This document shows positions 1 to 9,390 of a DNA stretch of 64,000 bases, piece by piece. The DNA lies in assembly GCA_009746045.1 (NCBI GenBank), contig RPFO01001369.1:1-64000 (forward strand), in the 5' to 3' direction. Under the pieces are notes generated by a model. The model was not told the DNA's origin. It ran no database searches and worked only from the letters and a program-made list of their open reading frames with translations. Position 1 is the stretch's first letter. Every line of letters starts with the position of its first letter. Source of the DNA: Mesostigma viride (taxonomy: Eukaryota > Streptophyta > Mesostigmatophyceae > Mesostigmatales > Mesostigmataceae). A program made the position numbers and the translations under genes.

Positions 1-16
1 GGACATGCAGTCATCC

Positions 17-107
17 AAGGAGTGGTAACTGCCGGCAGTGCTACCCATGCAAGAACCCACATAGCCAGCCATGCATCATCACAGGGAGTGGTAACTGCCG
101 GCAGTGC
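17..107. repeat. Direct repeat pair
   Basis: The 20-mer GGAGTGGTAACTGCCGGCAG occurs twice, near 19 and near 85, separated by about 40 bases. Nothing coding is visible here. It may be the tail of a longer array that begins before the window. Confidence 0.7.
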
Positions 108-112
108 GCGGC

Positions 113-290
113 CCTAACGTTAATCCCACACCCCCTCTGCTAACGTTAGTTTCCACACCCCTCTGCTAACGTTAGTTTCCACACCCCTCTGCTAACGTTA
201 GTGCCCACCCCTCGGCTAACGTTAATTCCACACAACCCTCGTTAACGTAAGGTCAACCACACCCGTCTGCTAACGTAAGGGCGTGCCCCG
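113..290. repeat. CTAACGTTAG minisatellite
   Basis: About seven copies of a ~26-bp unit built on the palindrome CTAACGTTAG followed by a pyrimidine-rich spacer (TTTCCACACCCCTCT). The last copies degenerate to GTTAACGTAAG. Bases 291-414 hold nothing I recognise. Confidence 0.85.
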
Positions 291-414
291 ACCCCCTCTA
301 CTACGTTGAATTCATTCAAACGTGCTCCCCTCAAGGGGCGTCCCCAACATCTACTGCTCCAACCTAGGGCCATTGCTGGTACTTTTGACGTCATGAAAGC
401 AGCGTTTTGGACTA

Positions 415-655
415 GTGGAATATGATTTTACAGCATAAAAAGTCCATTTTATCATGAATGAACATGGCCAACAACCCCAAGTGCCCCTAAATTTCTCAAT
501 ATTTGTAGAGAAATGCTACTTCTCATAATTAAAACCTGCACAAATGCACAATTTGGGGCATGCATGTGAAAGTTTGAAGTACAAATTCACAATGAGGTTT
601 TACATTTTTCAATTATTAATGGTATCTCATTCTTCAATCAATCAATTTGCAATCG
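415..655 (+). repeat. Diverged third copy of the palindrome arm segment
   Basis: This stretch aligns with gaps to 18,780-19,010 and, inverted, to 47,570-47,790. Shared blocks include ATCATGAATGAA, AAGTGCCCCTAAATT, GGGCATGCATGTGAAAGT and AATGGTATCTCATT. It is much more diverged than the other two copies are from each other. As at those sites, a minisatellite lies next to it. Bases 656-893 contain no gene I can support. Confidence 0.75.
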
Positions 656-893
656 TCCAAACAATTTATTCATTTCATACATGTCCGAATATGTTGAAAG
701 AACACATGCAAGTGCTCAATCAGCGTGGACCCCCTTGGACGCGCCCCACCATATATACATTGGACACGTCACCCCAACTACTAAACTGCCCAAAGTCACG
801 GTCACTGATCCAACTACTATGTACATCTGCATTTCTCCACGTTGCGGTGGGCAATTACGTGCAAAACGCGATTTCGTGCAAAGTCCTCGCCCA

Positions 894-1587
894 TCATCGC
901 TTGCCAGGTCGATATGAAGGAATGTTGTCCCAGCTGGCGCCTTCCTTCAGGAGAGTAACATGTTCTCTAGCGAACTTCAGAGGGAAACGAAACTTTTGCT
1001 CGCACTCATTACTCCAACCGAGGTCGTGCCCTTCATCAAACCATCTGATCACCACCTTCTCCCTCTCTTTGCCCAGGAGGGTGCCAAAGAGCGGAAAATC
1101 TTCCTTCTTGGGGTACTTGTGCTCCCAGTTTATGCACACCTCGTCTACCCATTTCGAACTCCAACCTCCGCGACTCAGTTTCGCGCCATCCATAAAGCGC
1201 ATCCGGACGTCCGGCCGAACGTCCCTGATTCGGTTTTCGGCCGTCGCATCTCTGCCCTGACCACCACCCTTCTGCGGCTGTGCAGGTTCGTCGGCACCCT
1301 CCGTCTCCTGCCCCGCCCCTCGCCTGCCCCCTCCCCGACGTTTTGCCTTCTGCCCCTGCGCAGCCGCCGCCTCTGCCATCAACTCTTCGTACGTTTTTTC
1401 TGGCTGACCGCACGGTAAGGCTGGTGCGTGGCTGGTGCGTTGGGTGGGAGCTCGTCCCCTCCCGCCCCCGGTTGTGCAACTGGTTCGCCGACCGCGGCCT
1501 GGCCAACAACACGGCCGGCCTCTCCGGACACAGTCCCAGACGCGGATCCACGGGGAAACCGAACTGGAGTTTCTTCTTCGCCTTTCC
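894..1587 (-). CDS. Last exon of the long minus-strand gene (unknown protein)
   Basis: An acceptor, ACGTGCAG, precedes base 1587 and the frame runs to TGA at 894. The C-terminal ~130 residues look like a folded domain (W, F, K and E rich, with segments such as KYPKKEDFPLFGTL and VVIRWFDEGHDLGW). I recognise no family. The first ~65 codons are open in two frames. One continues directly from the upstream exon by a phase-2 join (CG|G). The other has a more natural A/G/P/E composition but needs one extra base in the A6 run at 1394-1399. The 141-base intron upstream (1588-1728) contains an AATAAA, so termination at the preceding exon is an alternative. Confidence 0.55.
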
Positions 1588-1728
1588 CTGCACGTAAGCA
1601 CATGCCAATTAACATGAATACGGAAGGGTCGTGTGAGAAATCAATGAAGCCATGGACTGATGCAAAAAAACTTATGTAGAAATATATTAAGGTACTTATT
1701 AAACTCGTTTATTGAAAATGAAATTTAC

Positions 1729-2171
1729 CGGCCGAATGTACCGTTGGAGCGTGGAAGGGCATCCTTGGTCGATCGAAGATATCCGTCAATGCGGTCAACG
1801 TGTGCGGTCGATGTCCCTGGCGGCGCCTCAACATCGACCACCTCAGTCGGGCGCATCAATCCGGCAAACGCCGGCCCTCCACCTGAGACTGTCGGCGGAC
1901 CCTCCACGTTACGAGCCTCCAATACCCTCTTCTGCAGTGGGGTGCTCGCAACAAAATCCGTGTCAGCCGACGGCTCCGGATCGTCATCCTCATTCAGCAG
2001 TATCGTGTTCGGGCATTGCTCCATCCCCGTCGAGCGGGGGGGCAAAGTCATCACAACCGTCCTTCCTGACGACGGTACGGGATCGTCACCCAGACCCAAA
2101 GAAACCGAGGCGAGGGCGGGGGTCCCCTCAACCGGGGGTCCCCATGAATCCTGACGAGGCCTCATTCCCAC
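1729..2171 (-). CDS. Penultimate exon of the long minus-strand gene
   Basis: The exon begins after the acceptor TCCAACAG with GTG GGA ATG (phase 0) and stays open for 148 codons. It then reads either a TAA at 1725-1727 or a donor GTAAATTT at 1728. Composition is acidic and Pro/Gly/Ser rich, consistent with a disordered segment, and no domain is recognised. If the stop is used, this is the C terminus and 894-1587 belongs to something else. If the donor is used, the 443 bases here plus the 694 bases of the next exon form whole codons. Confidence 0.55.
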
Positions 2172-2482
2172 CTGTTGGACACGACCGCCTCCCGTAAATC
2201 GGGAACGCCCGCCGGCGCTACCAGTAACAGGCCGCGAGCCTGCTTCCTGCTGGCGATCCCCATCCTCATCACAGATACGCCCGCCGGCGTTTCCAGTAAC
2301 AGGCCGCGAGCCTCCTTCCTGCTGGCGATCCCCCTCCTCATCACAGATACGCCCGCCGGCGTTTCCAGTAACAGGCCGCGAGCCTCCCTCCCGCTGGCGA
2401 TCCCCCTCCTCATCACAGATACGCCCGCCGGCGTTTCCAACGACAGGCCTCGAGTCTCCTTCACCAGCACGCTGGCGCTTAC
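2172..2482 (-). repeat. Intron made of four 72-bp hairpin-bearing repeats
   Basis: Donor GAG|GTAAGC is at 2482 and acceptor CAACAG at 2172. The intron is almost entirely four tandem 72-bp units whose core CGCCCGCCGGCG starts at 2206, 2278, 2350 and 2422. Each unit carries the hairpin motif found in other introns, but inverted relative to the gene: the minus strand reads GGAAACGCC...CGTATC. The array is open in one frame as 24-residue repeats, so retention as a protein repeat cannot be excluded. Confidence 0.75.
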
Positions 2483-2756
2483 CTCCCCCCTTTTGTCTTC
2501 ATCCCCCCCCATTGTCTCCTCCCGCGAGCCTCCATCATCCCGACTGCGCTTTTTCCCTCCCCTTCCATCTCCTCCCCCGTCCCTCTCCCCCTCCCCCCTC
2601 CTCCCTCCTCCCCATCCCCATCCCCTTTCTCCCCCTCCGCCTGCCCCCCACCCACCCCGGGCGGGTGCCCCTCAGCAATATCCTCCTCCCCCTCTTCCTC
2701 CTCCCGCTCTTCCTCCTCCCCCTCTTCCTCCTCGAACCCCTCTTCCTTCTCCGAGC

Positions 2757-2800
<44 letters not shown>

Positions 2801-4503
2801 GAATGATGATCCCCGTCGTCTTCGTCGTCCACGACCACGGCAAAGTCCATGTCGACGTCTTGCCACCCATCTTCAAGAAGCCGATATTTGATAAGTCGGA
2901 CCAGGCGCTTCCACCGGCGGATATGGGCGGGTAACCCGAACACCAGCAGAACTCTGGAGGGTCCCTTCAACAGGGCCTTGGTGATCTGGTCAACCACATC
3001 CCACGCGGCAATGCTCAAACGGGAGGAGGGTAAGGGTATCTGGCTGTCGACCGGAATACAGTCTTGATCCCACTCGCGCAGGTTCCTCCACTTCTCGTTG
3101 CTGTCAGCTGTCAGGTCCAGCACAGCAAACGCCTGGTCCTTCAGCTTCCCAGGAAGGTCTTCAGACCCCGTGTACAACTCGTCCACCACCTTCGTCACCA
3201 CCAGATCCTTTCTTTTTTCGTTTTCCTTCCATGTCATTGTCCTGTATGCGATCCAGTCGGGTCCCATCTTCACCCCGTCCCAATAGGTGAAGGCTTCCAG
3301 CCTGTCCCACCACCCCCTCTTGGCCTTGGCAGTCCCCTCCTCCTTAGCCGCCGCCTGCACCTCCTCCTCCGCCGCCGCCTCCTGCTGTGGCACACCCAGC
3401 AGATGTTTGGTCTTCACCCCCAAATCGTCATACAAATGACGGGGGTGGGAAGCGAGCAGCCCTCTCGGGAACTTCCAGTCCTTCTGGTCGACCACTTTCC
3501 TTTTAGCCGGCGGAAGGTCCCTCAGCGTGAGAATGATCGCCCTCGTGGCCGTGACGATCACCCGCCAAAAGTCTCTGGTCAGGCGGCAGTCGGCGATGAA
3601 CTTGTCGAGGTCCGTGGCGACGGTGCCCTTCAGCTTCACGCCACAACCAATACGGGGTCGAAAGTCCCTCGGCCATCAGCTCGGGGTTCTCCAGGAACTT
3701 GACGAATTGCTTTGCCGCCTCTATCAAATTCTTGGCGACTTCCATTATTTTTATCAGGTTGCTGGGAGGGGCCTCACAGGACATGATCGGCGCTTGGATC
3801 AGGCTGTCGAAGTACTGGAAACTCGCAAGTTCCCGATGCGCGGTGAAAATGGACAGTTCGTGCGCCTTGTCTTAAGCTCGGGGTTCTCCAGGAACTTGAT
3901 GTGGGCGAATTGCTTTGCCGCCTCTATCAAATTCTTGGCGACTTCCATTATTTTTATCAGGTTGCTGGGAGGGGCCTCACAGGACATGATCGGCGCTTGG
4001 ATCAGGCTGTCGAAGTACTGGAAACTCGCAAGTTCCCGATGCGCGGTGAAAATGGACAGTTCGTGCGCCTTGTCTTTAGGGCGCGTGTCAAGGAAGTCTT
4101 GCCGAGCCGCGATATCCTGTGCGATCGCCGGCTTGCCGTCGACAGCGGGCTTCAAAGGGTCCTCACACCAGAACAGCCAGCGCTGCATGAAGTTCTTCTG
4201 GTCCGGCCCCCACTTGTCCGTCTCTTCAGCCCCTCCTGCCTTGTCGCCTGCGCCGTCCCCTTCGGCCTTGGCTTGCTCTCCTTTCTGCCAAAAGGGCTTC
4301 ACAATCGCCCAGATCTTGCCGTACAGAGGAGTTGGGAGAGACACGCCCTTCCCTCTCTTGACGGGTCCATATGCCTGGTAGGCCCGGTGCACATCCCCCA
4401 GCGCTGAGCCCCACGTTGCCTTGGCTTGGGCTGTGTCCTCGGCGTTCATGGCGTTCCCGAGCTGCCTGACAACTTCGATCATCTTGCCGACTTGTTCGGT
4501 AAC
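2483..4503 (-). CDS. Large exon, acidic low-complexity protein; damaged
   Basis: It follows acceptor GGGATGCAG with GTT ACC GAA in phase 0. The N-terminal ~190 codons are helical-looking and charged. The C-terminal half has a run of about 14 aspartates encoded by (ATC)n at 2760-2800, followed by Glu/Gly-rich sequence. No family is recognised. The reading frame is broken by a ~200-bp tandem duplication (3679-4078) and by a one-base slip near 3640. A further one-base gain in the C8 run at 2503-2510 would be needed to reach the GAG|GTAAGC donor in phase 0. With one duplicate copy removed the exon is a multiple of three. Confidence 0.6.
3679..4078 (-). repeat. Tandem duplication inside an exon
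   Basis: Bases 3679-3875 are repeated almost identically at 3876-4078, with a 6-base insertion (TGTGGG) in the second copy. Both copies include the coding stretch MSCEAPPSNLIKIMEVAKNL. The duplication joint is out of frame, so the exon cannot be read through both copies. It could be a real recent duplication or an assembly artefact. Confidence 0.9.
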
Positions 4504-4759
4504 CTGCATCCCCGTAGGGCAACAACGCGCAGAGACACATCGACAGTCCTCCCAAATAAGCACAACTCAACTGAGAACAAGAATACGACTGACAGAAACG
4601 CCGGCGGTCGCATCTTGACCAAAATATGGCATGCTAAGGTGGAACATGAAAACCCCTTATAGAAACGCCGGCGGTCGCATCTTGACCGAACTAATGGCAT
4701 ACTGAAATTAACACAAGAAAACCACTTATAGAAACGCCGGCGGTCGCAACCTGGCTTAC
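4504..4759 (-). repeat. Intron with three tandem hairpin units (~68 bp)
   Basis: Donor CAGAAG|GTAAGCC and acceptor GGGATGCAG bound a 256-base intron. Three hairpin motifs at 4731-4750, 4662-4681 and 4595-4614 are spaced 69 and 67 bases. The repeated unit includes a donor-like GGTCAAG (original GGTAAGC), the hairpin, and an acceptor-like TTTCAG or CCTTAG, so each unit looks like a decayed complete mini-intron. Confidence 0.8.
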
Positions 4760-5945
4760 CTTCTGTTCACGGATCTGCCACCAGGTCGGCAGGATGGTCT
4801 CACCCTTGAGCATCTGCACGTCCACCCCCCGAAATTCGTCCAATCAGTTGCCCACTCCTCCAGCTTCGCCGCGGCCACGGTCTTCGTGACCTCCTGCTCC
4901 TTCCCTCCCCGCGCAACGACCCTGAGCTTTTCCGCCTTCATGAAACCATTCAGCATTGCCTGGTACCACACAGATCTTTGGTCCACCGTCATATTGTCGG
5001 TGACCAGTTCGAATTTCACCGATTTGATGAGTGTGGTAAAGTGGTTCCCGTCCAGCACGAGAAAGCCGCAAATGGCTGGCGGCAACGGTGGCTTCTTCTC
5101 GAGTGGAGCCATCTCCCAGGCGGACTTGCACAAACTGTCCAAAAGCGCGGCCTTTCTCACGTCCACGGGCTTAAGTGAGTCCAGAATATCGGCCGGTCCT
5201 GTCAGAACCGCGGTGGAAGCAGCTTCGGCCATTCCCTTGGCCGAGCTCGTTCGCAGGTAGATATCAATCTCTTTGTCAGTCATTGCGCGAGCGTAGCCAG
5301 CCTTCATTGTCCGTGCCCCCCCATCTCCCCGAAGAGTTGCGCGAGCTGACGCTGGGTGCCTTCCTTTTTCATCCAGTCATGAAAAGTGTTGGGGCACCGG
5401 TCAGCCAAAAACTGGAACGAGTACCGCCACACAGGAATCACCAGCTTGTCGTGGCCGTAGTCGGACTCCGAGTTTGCAAAAATGGTGGCGTTCTGCTCGG
5501 CTCTAGACAGATGCAAGTCTCGTGCGAGGAGCTTCTGAGGCCCCACGAACAGGTTCCTTGTCCACACCCGATTTCGATGCACCAAGGCTTTGGACATCTC
5601 ATCGAGGTCCCGAGGCTGAACGGCAAGCTGCTTCCGCAACCGTTTGCCCTTCGCGATCTCATCGTTCACATCCAGGATGTCATCATCATCCTGCGACACC
5701 GGGGACTTCTCCCATTTCTCAAGCAGAGACACGGGAGCATCCGCAACCTCCACCTCCTTTCCTTTCCCCTTTCCCTTCAGCGCCTTCCCCTTGTAGGTCG
5801 CAAGTGCTTCGGAGAGTCCCTTCTGGTGTTCGTCGACGGCAGCAGTCCACGTACTATCTATTTTCATGTTCTCGCGGCGCGCGTGCTGGTCGAGGCTGAT
5901 TGAGTACAGGATGGCCGCGTGGGTCGCCCTCTCGGCCTGCACGTA
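4760..5945 (-). CDS. Exon of the long minus-strand gene (unknown)
   Basis: It runs from acceptor AACGCAG (TAC GTG CAG GCC, phase 0) to donor CAGAAG|GTAAGC. It encodes about 396 residues that are charged, with Lys/Gly-rich patches (KGKALKGKGKGKEVEV) and long probable helices. I recognise no domain. The length is 1186 bases, two short of whole codons. Two frame breaks occur, both inside G runs (plus-strand C7 at 5316-5322 and C6 at 4825-4830), and both are healed by one extra G. With those two bases the exon is 1188 long and phase 0 at both ends, which supports the model and suggests homopolymer undercounting. Confidence 0.7.
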
Positions 5946-6387
5946 CTGCGTTGATGCGAAAAAATCAGGAAAGCATAACCAAAAGGAATAAAGTAAATGC
6001 CGATTGAGAAACGCCGGCCGTCGCAACCTACATGAAACCTGAACCTCAACATCAAAGCCCCCCTCACAACAGAGGTATACTTACCTCGTTCCCCTTAACA
6101 ATGATATGAAAAAATCAGGAAAGCATAACCGAAAGGAATAAAGTAAATGTCACACTTGAGAAACGCCGGCCGTCGCAACCTAGATGAAACCTAAACCTCA
6201 AGATCAGAGCCCCCCTCACAACAGAGGTACACTTGGCTCATTTCCCTCAACGATGCGAAATCAGGAAAGGAAGTAAGTGTTAGTCAAAAGGAAGTAAGTG
6301 TCACACTTAAGAAACGCCGGCCGTCGCAACCTACATGAAACGTGGACCTCAAGAACAAAGCCCCCCTCACAACAGAGGTAGACTTAC
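5946..6387 (-). repeat. Intron with three ~152-bp hairpin units including the donor
   Basis: The exon end GGGAATGAG|GTAAGT at 6388/6387 is repeated in variant form at about 6095 (GAACGAG|GTAAGT) and 6245 (AAATGAG|CCAAGT). Each is followed by the same 3' sequence and a hairpin at 6311-6330, 6160-6179 and 6008-6027. The tandem unit therefore contains exon end, donor and hairpin. One duplicate donor is intact and one has lost its GT. Confidence 0.85.
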
Positions 6388-6893
6388 CTCATTCCCCTCA
6401 ACCGCTGCTGCTTCAGCCGCTTTCTTCGACCCCTTCGCGATCTTCGGAGACTTGTCCCGGCGGGCATCGTGTTCCTTCAACATCTTGATCAGAGTCTTGG
6501 CGTCCCCATCGTCACCGTCTTCAGTTTACACTTCCTCTCCTTCCCTTTGCCCTCGAACAGGTTCTCCTCCATCCACTTTATCAAGGCCTTGGCGCTCGGG
6601 ATCTCCTCAGGCTGTGTGGCGCCATCGGGCGCGCACGCATTCTTCACGATCAACTCAGCGACTTGATGGAGAGTCATCATCTGGTTCCGTACCTCAGGTG
6701 GGGCTGTTTCCGTTCTCACCTCGGCCACAACCCACTTTGCCAACTTCTTCAGTTGATAAGCATCCGCTTGCTCCTTAAAGCGTGTCATTTTCGCAGTATC
6801 GCCGTCGCTTCCACCCGCGCCCTCTGACACAGGCTCACCGACAGCGATAGCCCCCTCTCCCTGGAGATTTGCCCCACCCTGACGACCGGCTTC
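6388..6893 (-). CDS. Exon of the long minus-strand gene (unknown)
   Basis: It runs from acceptor TTCTTGCAG (GAA GCC GGT, phase 0) to donor AATGAG|GTAAGT. It encodes about 169 residues with Gly/Glu-rich ends and a predicted helical middle (ADAYQLKKLAKWVVAEV), then a Lys/Ala-rich tail. Its 506 bases are one short of whole codons. The frame slips near 6519-6526, where one extra base restores a continuous reading into the tail. No family is recognised. Confidence 0.65.
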
Positions 6894-7017
6894 CTGCAAG
6901 AACATTATCAACGGAAGATTTTTAATGTAAGAAAAGTGTAGAGAAACGCCGGCCGTCGTAACTCTGTCAATTGAGGACGAACCTAAACTTTCAATTTGTA
7001 AGTCAACGGTAACTTAC
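6894..7017 (-). other. Intron with one hairpin
   Basis: Donor GGAAGG|GTAAGTT at 7017, acceptor TTCTTGCAG at 6894. A single hairpin motif lies at 6943-6962. Confidence 0.7.
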
Positions 7018-7098
7018 CCTTCCCCCCTCTGCAGTGGAACCACCGTAAGATCCACTTCCCCTCCTGTCACCGCCCTCTTGCTGCTCGAACGGACTTCC
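7018..7098 (-). CDS. Small 27-codon exon
   Basis: It runs from acceptor TTTTTACAG to donor AGG|GTAAGTT: 81 bases, phase 0 at both ends. It encodes a Gly/Ser/Gln-rich linker beginning GSPFEQQEGG. Strong splice sites and a codon-multiple length are the support. Confidence 0.65.
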
Positions 7099-7225
7099 CT
7101 GTAAAAATAGCAAACGCGATTGTCCATTCACAAGAAAAAAATTACTACAAAAATAAACAAGGATATACGCACGCAAACCTTTTCAATACAAGTAAACCGG
7201 AGAGGAATCTGACGCACTCATGTAC

Positions 7226-7282
7226 CTGGGTGCTTCCCGCCATTGAGCGGGCTTCTCTTGCACCAACATCCTCTTGCCGGCC
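7226..7282 (-). CDS. Small 19-codon exon
   Basis: It runs from acceptor ATGTTCGCAG to donor CACCCAG|GTACATG: 57 bases, phase 0 at both ends, encoding GRQEDVGAREARSMAGSTQ. The introns on either side (7099-7225 and 7283-7403) carry no hairpin motif. Confidence 0.6.
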
Positions 7283-7403
7283 CTGCGAACATTTCAACGG
7301 AAAGTAAAAATCCGCTTAGTTGTCGGAAATGACATGTCTGGCGAATATTGCAAAAAAATGCGTATTGTATTTCACGACATCAATTTAATGGGCGGAGACT
7401 TAC

Positions 7404-8078
7404 GAAGATCGGCCCGCCACCTTCCAAATTGCCCAGCGTCATATCGAAAACATCGAGGACTTCCCCTCCATCGACCCCCTTCCCCCTTCCCCTCTGCCGC
7501 GGCGGGGGCATATCGCCCGTCGCGACCGGCTTGGAAGTCGCGGGGGGATCCCTTGCGGTTGAGGGCACTGCGGCCGACTCGTGCACACTCTCCCCCCTCT
7601 TTTGGGCTACTGCGGCAGGCGCGGCATGGGAGGGCGCGGCGGCTACTGTCTCTGGCGCATTCTGAGCCAACCGACGCAACCTTAGCTCCTGCTGGAGCAG
7701 GGTTTCGAAACGAGGCATGAATGTGCGCTTGGAGGTATAAGGCACCTTGGCGACTTCAGGTTTGTCATTAAGGATGTCTTGGTACAGCGCGAATTGCTGT
7801 TCACGAGTGCCATTCGCGAGTCGCTCAAACCGCTCAATCTGAATCCGCTTAACCGGATCGTCCACCATCTCAAGACCACCGTGGTACTCATCCTTCCCAG
7901 TGACCGCGGCAAAGCTGACACCAGATTCCACCATTGGGGGCGGCGTGCCCTCCCTTGCACGCTTGTGAGGAGGCTGTTGTGGGGAGGCGCCTTGGGCCTG
8001 AACTGGTTGCCCTTCTGACCCTTCCCCCCTAGGGGGAGAGTCGCCGACCACCTGCGATGTAGGGCCGCCCTTTTCCAT
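7404..8078 (-). CDS. Exon of the long minus-strand gene (unknown)
   Basis: The exon begins directly with ATG after acceptor TGTTGCAG and ends at donor ATCTTC|GTAAGT. It is 225 codons, phase 0. The N and C thirds are Pro/Gln/Gly/Ala rich and probably disordered. The middle (about residues 75-130) is charged and helical (VKRIQIERFERLANGTREQQ). No domain is recognised. Because it starts with ATG it could also be the first coding exon of a gene with a 5'-UTR intron. Confidence 0.65.
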
Positions 8079-8345
8079 CTGCAACACAAAACAAAAAAAT
8101 TGGAAAAAACATACGAGTCAGCAGGAAGATGCGCCCCACGTCGCAACTCAATACAAAAAATGCATCATTATGTCAAGGTACAAACAACGTTATAATTCAG
8201 AATGAACAGAGATTCATAACAAGAGAACGACGCACTAAAAGATGCGACCGCCGTCGCAACTTTCGTCAATTCACTCTCTATACAAACAACTCTATGTCCC
8301 TCATAAAGAATCAATTGGCAAGGAAATGCAAAAAAATTCCGTTAC
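8079..8345 (-). other. Intron with a compensated hairpin variant
   Basis: Likely donor GTAACGG at 8345, or GTGGTAAC three bases earlier. A divergent hairpin lies at 8241-8260; on the minus strand its arms GCGAC/GTCGC are both changed yet still pair. Confidence 0.5.
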
Positions 8346-9035
8346 CACCTCCGTCGACCCATAAGTGGTTCGCGAATGGGAAATCGCTGCTGATTTTCGG
8401 TCGAGCCCTTCACGGTATTTTCGAAATCTCGAGGCAAGGTTGCGCGGAAGAGGGCCCCCCTCAATCATGCGTGCGATCGGACTGGCCATGGAAACGGATA
8501 CCTGGTTCCTGGACTGCCTTGCACGGTCAACCATCTTGAAACTTCCCCGGAGAAGGAAATCAGACGTCAGACGGTTGAATATGCGAACGTCAAGATTTGA
8601 CCAACCCATCATCCATTCCACCACCTTCTCCGCGGCATCATGGAAGACCTGCCTCTCATCCGCCACTCCTCGAGACCCAAACACACAATCGGCCGTGTTA
8701 TCGTCGTGCCTCTTAAGGCGAATGTTCACGTCCTCTTTGTCATCATCCATTTCCGACAGCCGAATTACAGCCCTTTTGGCTCCGTCCACTCCATCCTCAA
8801 GAAGGACGTCCATCTGCGCCCCTCCCACACAATTGTTGTCAACGTATTGTTGCAAATGACGGGAAATCATGTCCTTTCCAAAAGCTACGATGTGTTCCCC
8901 ACACAGACCCATGTCGGTAATTGACAGCTTTTTACATTTCCTATCCCGGCACTTCTTTTCGGGATCCTTCTCAAAAATCCGGAAAACAGCGTCCTGATAT
9001 GGACGTCCCCTTATGTCGACCGTCAGACTGGACAT
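8346..9035 (-). CDS. Exon/ORF with C-x4-C..C-x2-H cluster (paralogue A)
   Basis: ATG directly follows acceptor GGTTTCGCAG. The frame stays open for 230 codons to a probable donor (GAGGTG|GTAACGG); without splicing it would stop at 8301 after 244 codons. Residues ~30-55 hold C-R-D-R-K-C-K-K, then C-x2-H, a small potential zinc site. The rest is acidic then basic and unassigned. A matching cluster occurs in the ORF upstream (9391-10181), and both are preceded by near-identical sequence (CCGGTATGTT then CGCAG|ATGTCC), so the two are tandem paralogues or duplicated exons. Confidence 0.6.
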
Positions 9036-9390
9036 CTGCGAAACCAGAACATACCGGCCGCGAGTAGTTTATATTATTAAAAAAAACTGGCATTTATTAA
9101 GTCATCTTCATCTATTTATGCGAGCTAAAATTTGAAGAAAATGCAACAAAGAAACGCCCTGGGGCGCAACTTCCTCAACAACCACTTTCTACGTACAAAC
9201 GAATGGCAATCACATCGACTACGATTGTCACTACATACGAATGTCCAGACAATATAATGTGTATGTAGAGGGGGGGCATTCAAGACCAGAGAAACGCCGG
9301 CGGGCGCAACTCATATCAATATAGACTGTCCCGCGACTCGTTCCACTCTCTGCAGGTTTTGCAACAACCGATCGAGCGAACTCTCGGAAC
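9036..9390 (-). other. Intron or spacer with two hairpins
   Basis: Hairpin motifs at 9291-9310 and 9151-9170; the second has tetraloop CCAG on the minus strand. A weak donor, GAG|GTTCCG at 9390, would keep phase 0. If it is not used, the upstream ORF stops at 9316. Confidence 0.4.

Noticed and set aside
544-1608. Plus-strand ORFs opposite the last minus-strand exons
   Set aside because: Shadows of a GC-rich exon on the other strand; no domain and no splice context.
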